Both the position numbers and the translations under genes were made by a program. Of a DNA stretch of 64,000 nt, positions 17,740 through 26,466 are shown one piece after another. The notes beneath the pieces are model-generated. The model saw nothing but the letters and a program-made list of their open reading frames with translations. It was not told the origin of the DNA and made no database searches. This DNA is from CAZROT01 sp964601895 (GTDB lineage: Bacteria; Pseudomonadota; Gammaproteobacteria; Enterobacterales; Enterobacteriaceae), in the NCBI GenBank assembly GCA_964601895.1, contig CAZROT010000003.1, forward strand, positions 62,001 through 126,000. Reading direction: 5' to 3'. The number at the start of each line of letters is the position of its first letter. The first letter of the stretch is position 1.

Positions 17740-17864
17740 AGCAGTCTGAATCTTTCAATTAGGAAATGTTAACGGTCAATTTACTCTACTTGTACCTGAG
17801 TTTGCACATGTTATTATCACAGTACGATGTGTAGTTTCATAAAATGACAGGGGATACCGCAATA

Positions 17865-18818
17865 ATGACAGATAAACTGACTGCCCTACGCGAGCTGACG
17901 ACAGTAGTTGCTGACACAGGCGACATTGAAGCCATAAAGCGTTATCAACCCGAGGACGCCACAACCAATCCATCGCTTATCCTTCAGGCTGCACAGCGCC
18001 CTGAGTACAGGACACTTATCGATGAGGCAATAGCCTGGGCTCGCAGCCGAAGCGACGATCTTACCCAACAGGTAGCTGATGCAGCTGATAAGCTGGCCGT
18101 TAATATTGGGCTGGAAATTTTAACAGTGATTCCAGGACGTATTTCCACGGAAGTGGATGCCCGCCTTTCTTATGATACCGATGCCAGTCTGGTAAAAGCC
18201 CGGAGACTCATTAAACTCTATAACGATGCAGGCATTACCAATGATCGTATTCTTATCAAACTGGCATCAACCTGGCAGGGTATCCGTGCTGCCGAACAAC
18301 TGGAAAAACAGGGTATCAACTGTAATATGACACTGTTGTTTTCCATGGCACAGGCGCGCGCCTGTGCTGAAGCAAGGGTATTTTTGATCTCTCCATTTGT
18401 AGGACGTATTCTTGACTGGTTCAAAACCAATGGTGATAAAAAAGAATTTACCCCTCATGAAGATCCTGGTGTAGTTTCAGTCACTGGCATCTGGAAGTAC
18501 TACAAACAGCATGGCTATAAAACAGTAGTAATGGGAGCCAGCTTTCGTAATCTGGATCAAATCCTTGAACTGAGTGGTTGTGACAGGCTGACTATTGCCC
18601 CCCCTTTATTGCAAGAGCTGGCTGAATGCCAGGGACCGGTAGAACGTAAATTATTTTACACCGATGAGGTAAAAACAGCCCCGAATCCGCTGACAGAAAG
18701 CGAATTTTACTGGCAGCATAATGAAGATCCCATGGCGGTCGATAAGCTTGCAGAAGGAATCCGTAAGTTTGCTTTAGATCAGGATAAGCTGGAAAAAAGG
18801 CTTGCAGGCTTATTTTAA
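17865..18818 (+). CDS. talB: transaldolase
   Basis: A 317-residue cytosolic pentose-phosphate enzyme that moves a dihydroxyacetone unit between sugar phosphates. The Schiff-base Lys132 sits in RILIKLASTWQGI (bases 18258-18260). This gives the E. coli numbering and supports the ATG at 17865 rather than the upstream in-frame ATG at 17844. AGGGGA at 17849-17854 is 10 bases upstream. ATTNPSLIL, PGRISTEVDARLS and FVGRILDW are intact. In E. coli mog, satP and others separate talB from dnaK; here only 216 bp does. Confidence 0.97.
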   Translation: MTDKLTALRELTTVVADTGDIEAIKRYQPEDATTNPSLILQAAQRPEYRTLIDEAIAWARSRSDDLTQQVADAADKLAVNIGLEILTVIPGRISTEVDARLSYDTDASLVKARRLIKLYNDAGITNDRILIKLASTWQGIRAAEQLEKQGINCNMTLLFSMAQARACAEARVFLISPFVGRILDWFKTNGDKKEFTPHEDPGVVSVTGIWKYYKQHGYKTVVMGASFRNLDQILELSGCDRLTIAPPLLQELAECQGPVERKLFYTDEVKTAPNPLTESEFYWQHNEDPMAVDKLAEGIRKFALDQDKLEKRLAGLF

Positions 18819-18878
18819 TAACGCTCAGATACCCATCATGATTATTTTGAGCTGGATATAATTTTTTTTGTGCTACCC

Positions 18879-18904
18879 CTTGATGATGAACTGAGTGTCC
18901 CCAT
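18879..18904 (+). promoter_or_regulatory. sigma-32 (heat-shock) promoter of dnaK
   Basis: CTTGATG (18879-18885), a 13-bp spacer and CCCCAT (18899-18904) match the sigma-32 consensus. They read almost like E. coli dnaK P1 (CCCCTTGATGA...CCCCAT). Transcription would start near 18911, leaving a leader of about 125 nt before the ATG at 19035. Confidence 0.88.
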
Positions 18905-19034
18905 CTTAACTGGCAACTACGATTGTTACTCGCAGATAGAAAATATCGGGTAGCTGAACATCAGCTCCTCGATTATCAGGTATAGATTAAATTAACCTGC
19001 ATCGATTATGAATTTTTAGTGGAGGCGTTATTAG

Positions 19035-20945
19035 ATGGGTAAAATTATTGGTATCGACCTGGGTACAACCAATTCCTGTGTGGCCATTATGGATGGTACT
19101 AACGTGCGGGTACTGGAAAATAGTGAAGGTGATCGCACAACACCTTCTATTATCGCTTATACCAATGAAGGTGAAACTCTGGTTGGTCAACCTGCTAAAC
19201 GTCAGGCTGTTACTAATCCACAAAATACACTATTCGCTATTAAGCGATTAATTGGGCGTCGCTTTAAAGACGATGAAGCACAACGCGATGCCAAAATTAT
19301 GCCATACAAAATTACCGCTGCCGATAATGGCGATGCCTGGGTGGAAGTAAAAGGACAAAAAATCGCTCCACCACAGATTTCTGCAGAAGTATTAAAAAAA
19401 ATGAAAAAAACTGCTGAGGATTATCTGGGTGCATCGGTTACAGAAGCTGTTATTACCGTCCCTGCCTATTTTAATGATGCTCAGCGTCAGGCAACTAAAG
19501 ATGCCGGTCGTATCGCTGGTCTGGAAGTAAAACGCATCATCAATGAGCCCACTGCAGCTGCTCTGGCTTATGGCCTCGATAAAGAAATAGGTAATCGCAC
19601 TATTGCCGTTTACGATCTCGGCGGTGGTACATTCGATATTTCTATTATTGAAATAGACGACGTTGATGGTGAAAAAACATTCGAAGTGCTGGCAACCAAT
19701 GGAGACACACACTTAGGAGGTGAGGATTTTGACAGTCGTTTAATTAATTATCTCGTTGAAGAATTCAAAAAAGATCAGGGTATTGATCTACGTAACGATC
19801 CTCTGGCCATGCAGCGCTTAAAAGAATCAGCAGAAAAAGCCAAAATTGAACTTTCTTCAGCGCAACAGACTGATGTCAACCTGCCTTATATCACTGCAGA
19901 TTCCAGTGGTCCTAAGCATATGAATATCAAAGTAACACGCGCCAAGCTTGAATCACTGGTAGAAGATCTGGTCAATCGTTCCATTGAACCACTCAAAATA
20001 GCATTAACTGATGCAGGGTTAACTATTTCTGAAGTCCAGGATGTCATCCTGGTTGGTGGTCAGACACGTATGCCCATGGTTCAGAAGAAAGTATCTGACT
20101 TTTTTGGTAAAGAGCCACGCAAGGATGTCAATCCTGATGAAGCTGTCGCGATTGGCGCTGCCGTTCAGGGCGGTGTACTATCGGGTGAAGTGAAGGATGT
20201 GTTGTTACTGGATGTCACGCCGCTATCGTTAGGCATCGAAACTATGGGTAGCATCATGACATCACTGATTACCAAAAATACCACCGTGCCGACAAAACAC
20301 AGTCAGGTATTCTCTACTGCGGAAGATAACCAGTCTGCAGTAACTATTCATGTCCTGCAGGGTGAACGTAAACGTGCCAGCGATAACAAATCACTGGGTC
20401 AGTTTAATCTTGATGGTATTCAACCAGCGCCTCGTGGTATGGCACAAATTGAAGTAACTTTTGATATCGACGCTGATGGTATTTTGCATGTCTATGCTAA
20501 AGATAAAAATACCGGTAAAGAGCAGAAAATCACTATCAAAGCATCCTCAGGTCTGGATGAAGCAGAGATTCAAAAAATGATACGTGATGCAGAGGCAAAT
20601 GCAGAATCCGATCGCCAGTTCGAAGGTCTGGTCCAGATACGTAACCAGGCTGATCATACGATTCACAACACTAATAAACAGCTGGAAGAAGCCGGAGATA
20701 AACTGCCCGCAGAGGACAGAACAACTATTGAAAATGCGATAAAAGCACTCGAAGCTGCCGTTAAAAGTGAAAATAAAAGCGAAATTGAAAGTAAGACACA
20801 GGCTCTGATGCAGGCTTCTGGTAAGCTGTTTGAAATTATACAGCAACAATCTGCAGGAACTGGTAGTAGTAGTAATGATAACAGCAGCAAAAAAGAAGAA
20901 GATGCGGTTGATGCGGAATTCGAGGAAGTAAAAGATAAAAAATAA
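19035..20945 (+). CDS. dnaK: molecular chaperone DnaK (Hsp70)
   Basis: A 636-residue ATP-dependent chaperone that works with DnaJ and GrpE. The nucleotide-binding domain begins GIDLGTTNSCVA and has VPAYFNDAQRQATKDAGRIAG, AVYDLGGGTFDISI and DVILVGGQTRMP. The linker DVLLLDVTPLSLG precedes the substrate-binding beta domain and helical lid. The tail EDAVDAEFEEVKDKK matches the gammaproteobacterial form. It lies under a sigma-32 promoter with GGAGGCG before the ATG. A repeat element separates it from dnaJ. Confidence 0.99.
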   Translation: MGKIIGIDLGTTNSCVAIMDGTNVRVLENSEGDRTTPSIIAYTNEGETLVGQPAKRQAVTNPQNTLFAIKRLIGRRFKDDEAQRDAKIMPYKITAADNGDAWVEVKGQKIAPPQISAEVLKKMKKTAEDYLGASVTEAVITVPAYFNDAQRQATKDAGRIAGLEVKRIINEPTAAALAYGLDKEIGNRTIAVYDLGGGTFDISIIEIDDVDGEKTFEVLATNGDTHLGGEDFDSRLINYLVEEFKKDQGIDLRNDPLAMQRLKESAEKAKIELSSAQQTDVNLPYITADSSGPKHMNIKVTRAKLESLVEDLVNRSIEPLKIALTDAGLTISEVQDVILVGGQTRMPMVQKKVSDFFGKEPRKDVNPDEAVAIGAAVQGGVLSGEVKDVLLLDVTPLSLGIETMGSIMTSLITKNTTVPTKHSQVFSTAEDNQSAVTIHVLQGERKRASDNKSLGQFNLDGIQPAPRGMAQIEVTFDIDADGILHVYAKDKNTGKEQKITIKASSGLDEAEIQKMIRDAEANAESDRQFEGLVQIRNQADHTIHNTNKQLEEAGDKLPAEDRTTIENAIKALEAAVKSENKSEIESKTQALMQASGKLFEIIQQQSAGTGSSSNDNSSKKEEDAVDAEFEEVKDKK

Positions 20946-20960
20946 CCATTCCTCATTGAC

Positions 20961-21088
20961 TATACCCAAAGTATTTCGAGTTGCAGCCAGGCGGCAAGAA
21001 CAGGCATCCCCATGAGCATAGACAAGCTATGTGATTGGAGTCACTATTCGCAGCCAACACAGCTGCAACCTGGAAGACGAAGGGTATA
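20961..21088. repeat. ERIC-type palindromic repeat (128 bp)
   Basis: Bounded by TATACCC (20961-20967) and GGGTATA (21082-21088). It is an imperfect palindrome of 128 bp that follows the ERIC consensus: TTCGAGTTGCAG, GGCGGCAAG, CATCCCCATGAGC, GTGATTGGAGT, GCAGCCAACACAGCTGCA. The central part has diverged from the ERIC core (ATCCCCAGGAGCTTAC...GTGACTGGGGTGAGCG). It lies between dnaK and dnaJ and would be transcribed into a long stem. I find no second copy in the window. Confidence 0.88.
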
Positions 21089-21180
21089 AATAGTAGACCT
21101 GTTATTGTTTTTAAAAGCCGGCACGGGTGTTGAGTGAAAGACTCTACACCCGTGTATGCATGTTAAGAGTCGATAAAAAT

Positions 21181-22302
21181 ATGGTAAAAAGAGATTATTA
21201 CGAAATTTTAGATGTAGCCAGAACAGCAAACGAGCGTGATATCAAAAAAGCTTATAAACGTCTGGCGATGAAGTATCATCCTGATCGCAACCAGGAGCAG
21301 GATGCAGAAAGCAAATTTAAAGAAGTAAAAGAAGCCTACGAAGTGCTGACCGACGCTAAAAAGCGCGCAGCTTATGACCAATATGGTCATGCAGCCTTTG
21401 AACAGGGTGACGCGGGTGGCTTTGGTAGTGGGGCTGATTTCAGTGACATCTTTGGTGATGTATTTGGTGACATCTTCGGTGGCGGGCGCCGCCAGAAGCG
21501 GGCCAGCCGTGGCAGTGATCTGCGTTATAATATGGAATTGACACTCGAAGAAGCGGTACGTGGTGTCACCAAAGAAATACGTATTCCCGCTCTCGATGAA
21601 TGTGATCTGTGTCATGGCACGGGTACAAAACCCGGTAGTTCACCCGTTACCTGTATTACCTGTCACGGAGCGGGCCAGGTACAGATGCGCCAGGGGTTTT
21701 TTACCGTACAACAGACCTGCCCGCACTGCCACGGCCGCGGTAAAATTGTTAAAGATCCCTGTAGTAAGTGTCACGGTGATGGCCGTGTTGAGAAATCCAA
21801 ATTACTCTCTGTGAAAATACCTGCGGGAGTCGATACCGGCGATCGTATCCGCTTAGCGGGTGAAGGTGCTATGGGTGACAGCGGTACCATTGCGGGCGAT
21901 CTGTATGTACAGGTCCAGGTTAAAACGCATCCCATTTTTGAGCGTGATAGTAATAACTTATATTGTGAAGTCCCCATCAATTTTGCCATGGCTGCTCTTG
22001 GGGGAGAAATTGAAGTCCCCACGCTGGATGGCAGAGTCAAACTAAAAATACCTGCGGAAACTCAGACAGGAAAATTATTCCGCATGAAAGGCAAAGGCGT
22101 TAAGTCAATACGTGGAACTAATTACGGAGATTTATTGTGTCGCGTTGTTGTTGAAACCCCTGTTAATCTGAATGAAAGACAGAAAGAGTTATTACGTGAA
22201 CTGGAAGGTAGCTTTAGCGGTATAGCGGGAGAAAAAAACAGTCCACGTTCAAAAAATTTTTTTGATGGAGTAAAAAAATTTTTTGATGACCTGACACGCT
22301 AA
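21181..22302 (+). CDS. dnaJ: co-chaperone DnaJ (Hsp40)
   Basis: A 373-residue type I J-protein. It has a J domain with HPD at residues 33-35 that stimulates DnaK ATPase. A Gly/Phe-rich linker (DFSDIFGDVFGDIFGGG) follows, then four CxxCxGxG zinc repeats (CDLCHGTG, CITCHGAG, CPHCHGRG, CSKCHGDG) and the C-terminal substrate domain ending FFDGVKKFFDDLTR. I use the ATG at 21181 (MVKRDYYEIL), which matches family N-termini; the longer frame from 21127 is not supported. The ribosome-binding site (AAGAG) is weak. About 235 bp containing an ERIC element separate it from dnaK, longer than usual. Confidence 0.98.
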   Translation: MVKRDYYEILDVARTANERDIKKAYKRLAMKYHPDRNQEQDAESKFKEVKEAYEVLTDAKKRAAYDQYGHAAFEQGDAGGFGSGADFSDIFGDVFGDIFGGGRRQKRASRGSDLRYNMELTLEEAVRGVTKEIRIPALDECDLCHGTGTKPGSSPVTCITCHGAGQVQMRQGFFTVQQTCPHCHGRGKIVKDPCSKCHGDGRVEKSKLLSVKIPAGVDTGDRIRLAGEGAMGDSGTIAGDLYVQVQVKTHPIFERDSNNLYCEVPINFAMAALGGEIEVPTLDGRVKLKIPAETQTGKLFRMKGKGVKSIRGTNYGDLLCRVVVETPVNLNERQKELLRELEGSFSGIAGEKNSPRSKNFFDGVKKFFDDLTR

Positions 22303-22406
22303 GTAAAGAGGAACAATAGTGACAGCCGCGTCAGGTGGTAAGGTCATTGCAATAAAAATAAACAACCAGGCCAACTGGCTTTGCTAAAAAAAGGTGATGA
22401 ACTGTT

Positions 22407-24833
22407 ATGTCATTCTGGCGAAAAATATATTACAGCCTGTTAAAAACATTCATCCACCTGCTGGTAAAAAGCAAAGTCATCCCCATGGATCCAGTTACTG
22501 AGCTCGGCCTGGATCTGTCTCGCCCCATTTTGTATGTCCTGCCCTATGGTTCCATGATTGATTTACTGACTCTACGCAAACAGTGTCTGTTACTGGATTT
22601 ACCGGATCCACTGCTTCTTCAGGAAGTCGAGGGAATTCCATTACCTGGCCACGTTTCCATAGACGGTGGCCCCATAACCCTCCAGGACACGAATACACTT
22701 CAACAGGATTCAATCAGAGTATTTCACCACTATCTGGATTTACATCGCCATCATGCTGAACTGGATATTCAACTGCTGCCAGTATCAGTGATGTTTGGCC
22801 GTTCTCCCGGGAAAGAAGGCCAGATGGCGCTGCGCCTGCTCAACAGCGTCCAAAAATGCATTGCCGTGTTCTGGCTGGGCCGTGATAGTTTTGTGCGTTT
22901 TTCCAAAACCGTTTCACTGCGCTATATGGCCAACCAGCATGGTACAGACAACATCATCGCACACAAACTGGCACGTGTTGCACGCATACATTTTTCACGC
23001 CAGCGCCTCGCCACTATCGGACCAGGTATTCCTTTAAGGCAGGAGCTGTTTAAAAAATTGCTTACCTCCAAAGCCATTGAAAAAGCCGTAGCAGAAGAAG
23101 CACGTAATAAAAAAATCCCACATGAAAAAGCACAGCAACATGCCATCAAACTGATGGAAGAGATTGCTGCTAACTTTTCTTACGAAGTGATACGTCTGTT
23201 TGATCGCATATTAACCTGGACCTGGAATCGCCTTTACCAGGGCATCAGCGTTCATAATGTTGAACAGGTACGCCAGTTAGCACAGGACGGTCATGAGATT
23301 GTTTATCTTCCCTGCCATCGCAGCCATATGGATTATCTGCTGTTATCTTATGTGCTTTATCATCAGGGGCTGGTACCACCGCATATTGCTGCTGGAATCA
23401 ACCTGAATTTCTGGCCTGCAGGTCCAATATTTCGCCGTCTGGGCGCTTTTTTTATTCGTCGTAGTTTTAAAGGCAGTAAACTCTATTCGATTGTCTTTCG
23501 TGAATATCTCGGAGAGCTGTTTAATCGTGGTTATTCAGTAGAATATTTTATTGAAGGCGGCCGTTCGCGGACCGGCCGTTTACTGAAACCCAAAACCGGG
23601 ACGCTGTTGATGACAATTCAGGCAATGTTACGGGGAGCTACACGCCAGATAACGCTTGTTCCTGTGTATATTGGTTATGAACATGTCATGGAAATCAGCA
23701 GCTATACCCGAGAATTAAGCGGCGCTATCAAAGAAAAAGAAAACCTGCTGCAGATGATACGCAGCTTAGGAAAATTGCGTAACCTTGGCCATGGATATGT
23801 CAACTTTGGCGAGCCAATACAGTTAACCACATGGTTTAATAACACTATTCCACACTGGCGTGAATCGATTGATCCTCTGGAGCCTCAGCGCCCTGCCTGG
23901 CTGCCGCGTGCGGTTGATGAACTGGCAGAGGAAGTGATGACAAGGATTAACAATGCCGCTGCGGCTAACGCAATCAATCTGTGCTCAACCGCTTTGCTTG
24001 CCTCACATCAGCGCTCTCTTACCAGAGAACAGCTACTGGCACAGCTGGATTGCTATTTACAATTGCTGCGCCATGTTCCCTGTGCACCGAATATCACTGT
24101 TCCGGATGAAAGTGCACAGGCATTGCTTAATCATGCGCTTTTGATGAATAAGTTTGAGATAAGAAAAGACAGTATCGGTGACATCATCATCCTGCCACGC
24201 GAGCAGGCAGTATTAATGAGCTGGTACCGTAACAACATTCAGCATTTATTTATACTGCCTTCATTGATAGCAGCTGGCCTGCTTCATCAGCAGCGCATAA
24301 CCCGTGACGAATTATTCAGCAATATTGCCATGATTTATCCCATGATCCGCGCAGAGCTATTTATGCATTACCGCAAAGATCAGCTGCCTTCCCTGCTCAA
24401 TCGTCTGGTTGATGAGCTGGCACGTCAGCAATTGATAGATATCGAAGAAGATAAACTGATACTCCCTGCTACCTGTCCTGTATCGCCACTACAACTACTG
24501 GCTGACAGTGCGAATGAGACATTACAGCGTTACGCCATTACCTTTGCACTACTGAATGCCAGGCCTGAAATAAGCCGCAGCGAACTGGTCAGGGAAAGTC
24601 ATACCATGGCACAAAGACTGTCAGTACTACATGGCATTAACGCTCCTGAATTTTTCGATAAAGCGGTATTTTCAACCTTAATCGCAACCTTACATCAGGA
24701 AGGTTATATTAGTGATAATCGCCCTCACAGCACCGCTGCACAGGAGCACATAGCAAAATGCTATTATATGTTGAGCCAGCTTCTGGCGCCTGAAGTCAGA
24801 TTAACCATTGAAAACGCCAGTATTGCCACATAA
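22407..24833 (+). CDS. plsB: glycerol-3-phosphate 1-O-acyltransferase
   Basis: An 808-residue inner-membrane enzyme catalysing the first acylation of glycerol-3-phosphate in phospholipid synthesis. Motif I HRSHMD places the catalytic dyad at His304 and Asp309 (E. coli 306/311). Motif II (GAFFIRRSF), motif III (FIEGGRSRTGR) and motif IV (LVPVYIGYEHV) follow in order. Length is close to E. coli (807). It lies directly after dnaJ, which is not its E. coli neighbour, so a rearrangement junction falls in 22303-22406. It converges on ubiA as in E. coli. Confidence 0.98.
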   Translation: MSFWRKIYYSLLKTFIHLLVKSKVIPMDPVTELGLDLSRPILYVLPYGSMIDLLTLRKQCLLLDLPDPLLLQEVEGIPLPGHVSIDGGPITLQDTNTLQQDSIRVFHHYLDLHRHHAELDIQLLPVSVMFGRSPGKEGQMALRLLNSVQKCIAVFWLGRDSFVRFSKTVSLRYMANQHGTDNIIAHKLARVARIHFSRQRLATIGPGIPLRQELFKKLLTSKAIEKAVAEEARNKKIPHEKAQQHAIKLMEEIAANFSYEVIRLFDRILTWTWNRLYQGISVHNVEQVRQLAQDGHEIVYLPCHRSHMDYLLLSYVLYHQGLVPPHIAAGINLNFWPAGPIFRRLGAFFIRRSFKGSKLYSIVFREYLGELFNRGYSVEYFIEGGRSRTGRLLKPKTGTLLMTIQAMLRGATRQITLVPVYIGYEHVMEISSYTRELSGAIKEKENLLQMIRSLGKLRNLGHGYVNFGEPIQLTTWFNNTIPHWRESIDPLEPQRPAWLPRAVDELAEEVMTRINNAAAANAINLCSTALLASHQRSLTREQLLAQLDCYLQLLRHVPCAPNITVPDESAQALLNHALLMNKFEIRKDSIGDIIILPREQAVLMSWYRNNIQHLFILPSLIAAGLLHQQRITRDELFSNIAMIYPMIRAELFMHYRKDQLPSLLNRLVDELARQQLIDIEEDKLILPATCPVSPLQLLADSANETLQRYAITFALLNARPEISRSELVRESHTMAQRLSVLHGINAPEFFDKAVFSTLIATLHQEGYISDNRPHSTAAQEHIAKCYYMLSQLLAPEVRLTIENASIAT

Positions 24834-24855
24834 TCACATAATAAATGTGGCAATA
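24821..24855. terminator. inverted repeat at the plsB/ubiA convergent 3' ends
   Basis: TATTGCCACAT (24821-24831) and ATGTGGCAATA (24845-24855) form a perfect 11-bp stem with a 13-nt loop. It spans the plsB stop codon and lies 20 bp beyond the ubiA stop. It could end or protect both transcripts, but neither side has a U-tract. Confidence 0.55.
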
Positions 24856-24874
24856 TCTGACTATCACCATGCAG

Positions 24875-25735
24875 TTAGTGAAAAACAATACCTGAAAATA
24901 ATACTAGACCAACATAATTATTATTGAGAAAAGCACGAAAGCAGTGATTGCGCTCTCGGCCAGCAATCAGTTTCTGTTGATAAACAAAGAGTATACCGGC
25001 CAGGAAAACCGCGCCATAATAGACCCACGACAGCCCGGCATAATAACCAACCATCAATAACAGCAACAGAGTCGCGAGCTGTAATAAGCCAATTATCAAC
25101 CTGTCATAGCAGCCAAACAAAATCGCCGTTGATTTTACACCAATTTTTATATCGTCATCACGATCGACCATGGCATATTCAGTATCATAAGCAACCGTCC
25201 AGCAGACATTGGCTAATAACAGCAGCCAGCATAGCAATGGCAGGCTTTCAGTCACTGCAGCAAACCCCATAGGAATGCCCCAGCTAAATGCAACTCCTAA
25301 AATGACCTGTGGCAACGAGGTGATTCGTTTCATCAAGGGATAAATTGCTGCCAGGATAAGCGCCACTAACGACAGCCATATCGTCATCCTGTTTAGTGTC
25401 AGCACCAGAAAAAAAGACAGGATCACCAGAATGGCGGCCAGAGTTCTGGCTTCCCTGACACTGATTATCCCTCGCGCTAACGGTCGATGCGCTGTACGTT
25501 TAACATATCCATCAATATGGCGATCTGCATAATCGTTCAGTACGCAGCCAGCGGCGCGCATCAAAAAAACACCTGCTACAAAAACAACCACGGTATGCAT
25601 GTCGGGCCGGCCCTCTGCCGCCAGCCATAAGGCCCAGACTGTTGGCCATAACAATAATAACGTACCAATGGGCTTATCGATGCGCATCAAAGAACAATAT
25701 GCCAGCCATTTATTTTCTATCACGGGTTGCTGCAC
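24875..25735 (-). CDS. ubiA: 4-hydroxybenzoate octaprenyltransferase
   Basis: A 286-residue integral membrane prenyltransferase that attaches the polyprenyl tail to 4-hydroxybenzoate in ubiquinone synthesis. The first aspartate motif NDYADRHIDGYVKRT and the second, YDTEYAMVDRDDDIKIG, bind the prenyl diphosphate through Mg. Multiple hydrophobic helices fill the rest. The N-terminus (LMRIDKPIGTLLLLWPT) is typical. It follows ubiC on the minus strand after 13 bp and is probably cotranscribed with it. Confidence 0.97.
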   Translation of the reverse strand: MQQPVIENKWLAYCSLMRIDKPIGTLLLLWPTVWALWLAAEGRPDMHTVVVFVAGVFLMRAAGCVLNDYADRHIDGYVKRTAHRPLARGIISVREARTLAAILVILSFFLVLTLNRMTIWLSLVALILAAIYPLMKRITSLPQVILGVAFSWGIPMGFAAVTESLPLLCWLLLLANVCWTVAYDTEYAMVDRDDDIKIGVKSTAILFGCYDRLIIGLLQLATLLLLLMVGYYAGLSWVYYGAVFLAGILFVYQQKLIAGRERNHCFRAFLNNNYVGLVLFSGIVFH

Positions 25736-25748
25736 AACATTTTCCTGT

Positions 25749-26282
25749 TTATTTTACAAAATCAGGCTTGCCTTCCTGATACAGCGGTGATTCTGCTAAA
25801 AAAACTTCGGTAAGTAATAACGGCTTACCCGATAATCTCAGTAATGAACGACGCGCCCAGCACGCATCCTGAAGGCCAATCTGAATAAAATCACGTGTTA
25901 ATCGGGTATGATTATCATTAAACAAATAACGCCCCAGGGGTACGGTGCCCAGCCCCAGCAACGCCTGCTCAGGACCAGATAGCGTTTCCTCAGGAATAAC
26001 GGTACGTCCCAGCAGCCAGGGAGTTTTATCACCAAAGAGGGTAACTTCACGTAACCAGTAACGCTGGCCTGAAGAAAAATAACAGGTATCTTCAACCAGC
26101 TGTGAATAATCAATAAAGCATTCCTGCTTAAGTTCAATGCGTACCTCTGTACAATGCTGTTCAAAACGCCGGGTCATGGAGCCAGATTCCATCAACCAGT
26201 CAGCGACAGGAACAGACAGAGCAGGTTGACCCATGGGATACCATTGCACTGATTTTATCATCGACACTACAACATCAGACAT
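25749..26282 (-). CDS. ubiC: chorismate pyruvate-lyase
   Basis: A 177-residue cytosolic enzyme that removes pyruvate from chorismate to give 4-hydroxybenzoate for UbiA. The blocks SMTRRFEQHC, RYWLREVTLFG, LGTVPLGRYLF, RRSLLRLSGKPLLLTEVFL and the active-site Glu before the C-terminus are present. It is about 12 residues longer than the E. coli protein, split between a longer N-terminus and the tail after SPLY. The ATG at 26282 has GGAG 8 bases upstream. It is first in the ubiC-ubiA pair. Confidence 0.95.
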   Translation of the reverse strand: MSDVVVSMIKSVQWYPMGQPALSVPVADWLMESGSMTRRFEQHCTEVRIELKQECFIDYSQLVEDTCYFSSGQRYWLREVTLFGDKTPWLLGRTVIPEETLSGPEQALLGLGTVPLGRYLFNDNHTRLTRDFIQIGLQDACWARRSLLRLSGKPLLLTEVFLAESPLYQEGKPDFVK

Positions 26283-26381
26283 TGAACTTGCTCCATCATA
26301 CTATTAACATTCAGAAAATTATCAGATTTATAATAACAACTTCTACGAGTATATCTGATTACTCAGACTGTATCATTCGCG

Positions 26382-26387
26382 TATAAT
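26382..26387 (+). promoter_or_regulatory. candidate -10 element upstream of dnaB
   Basis: A perfect TATAAT at 26382-26387, 80 bp before the dnaB ATG. No good -35 hexamer lies 16-18 bp upstream, so this is a partial promoter match only. Confidence 0.35.
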
Positions 26388-26466
26388 GCCAGGTTGTTTT
26401 CTGTTTCTTACTTTTTTAACCGGATAAAAACCCTCACCCTGAAAGGAAGGGAAAAGCATCGATAAC

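Noticed and set aside
19392..20969. Long minus-strand frames opposite dnaK (106 and 140 codons)
   Set aside because: Antisense shadows of a highly conserved gene; rich in Phe/Ile/Ser from reversed codons.
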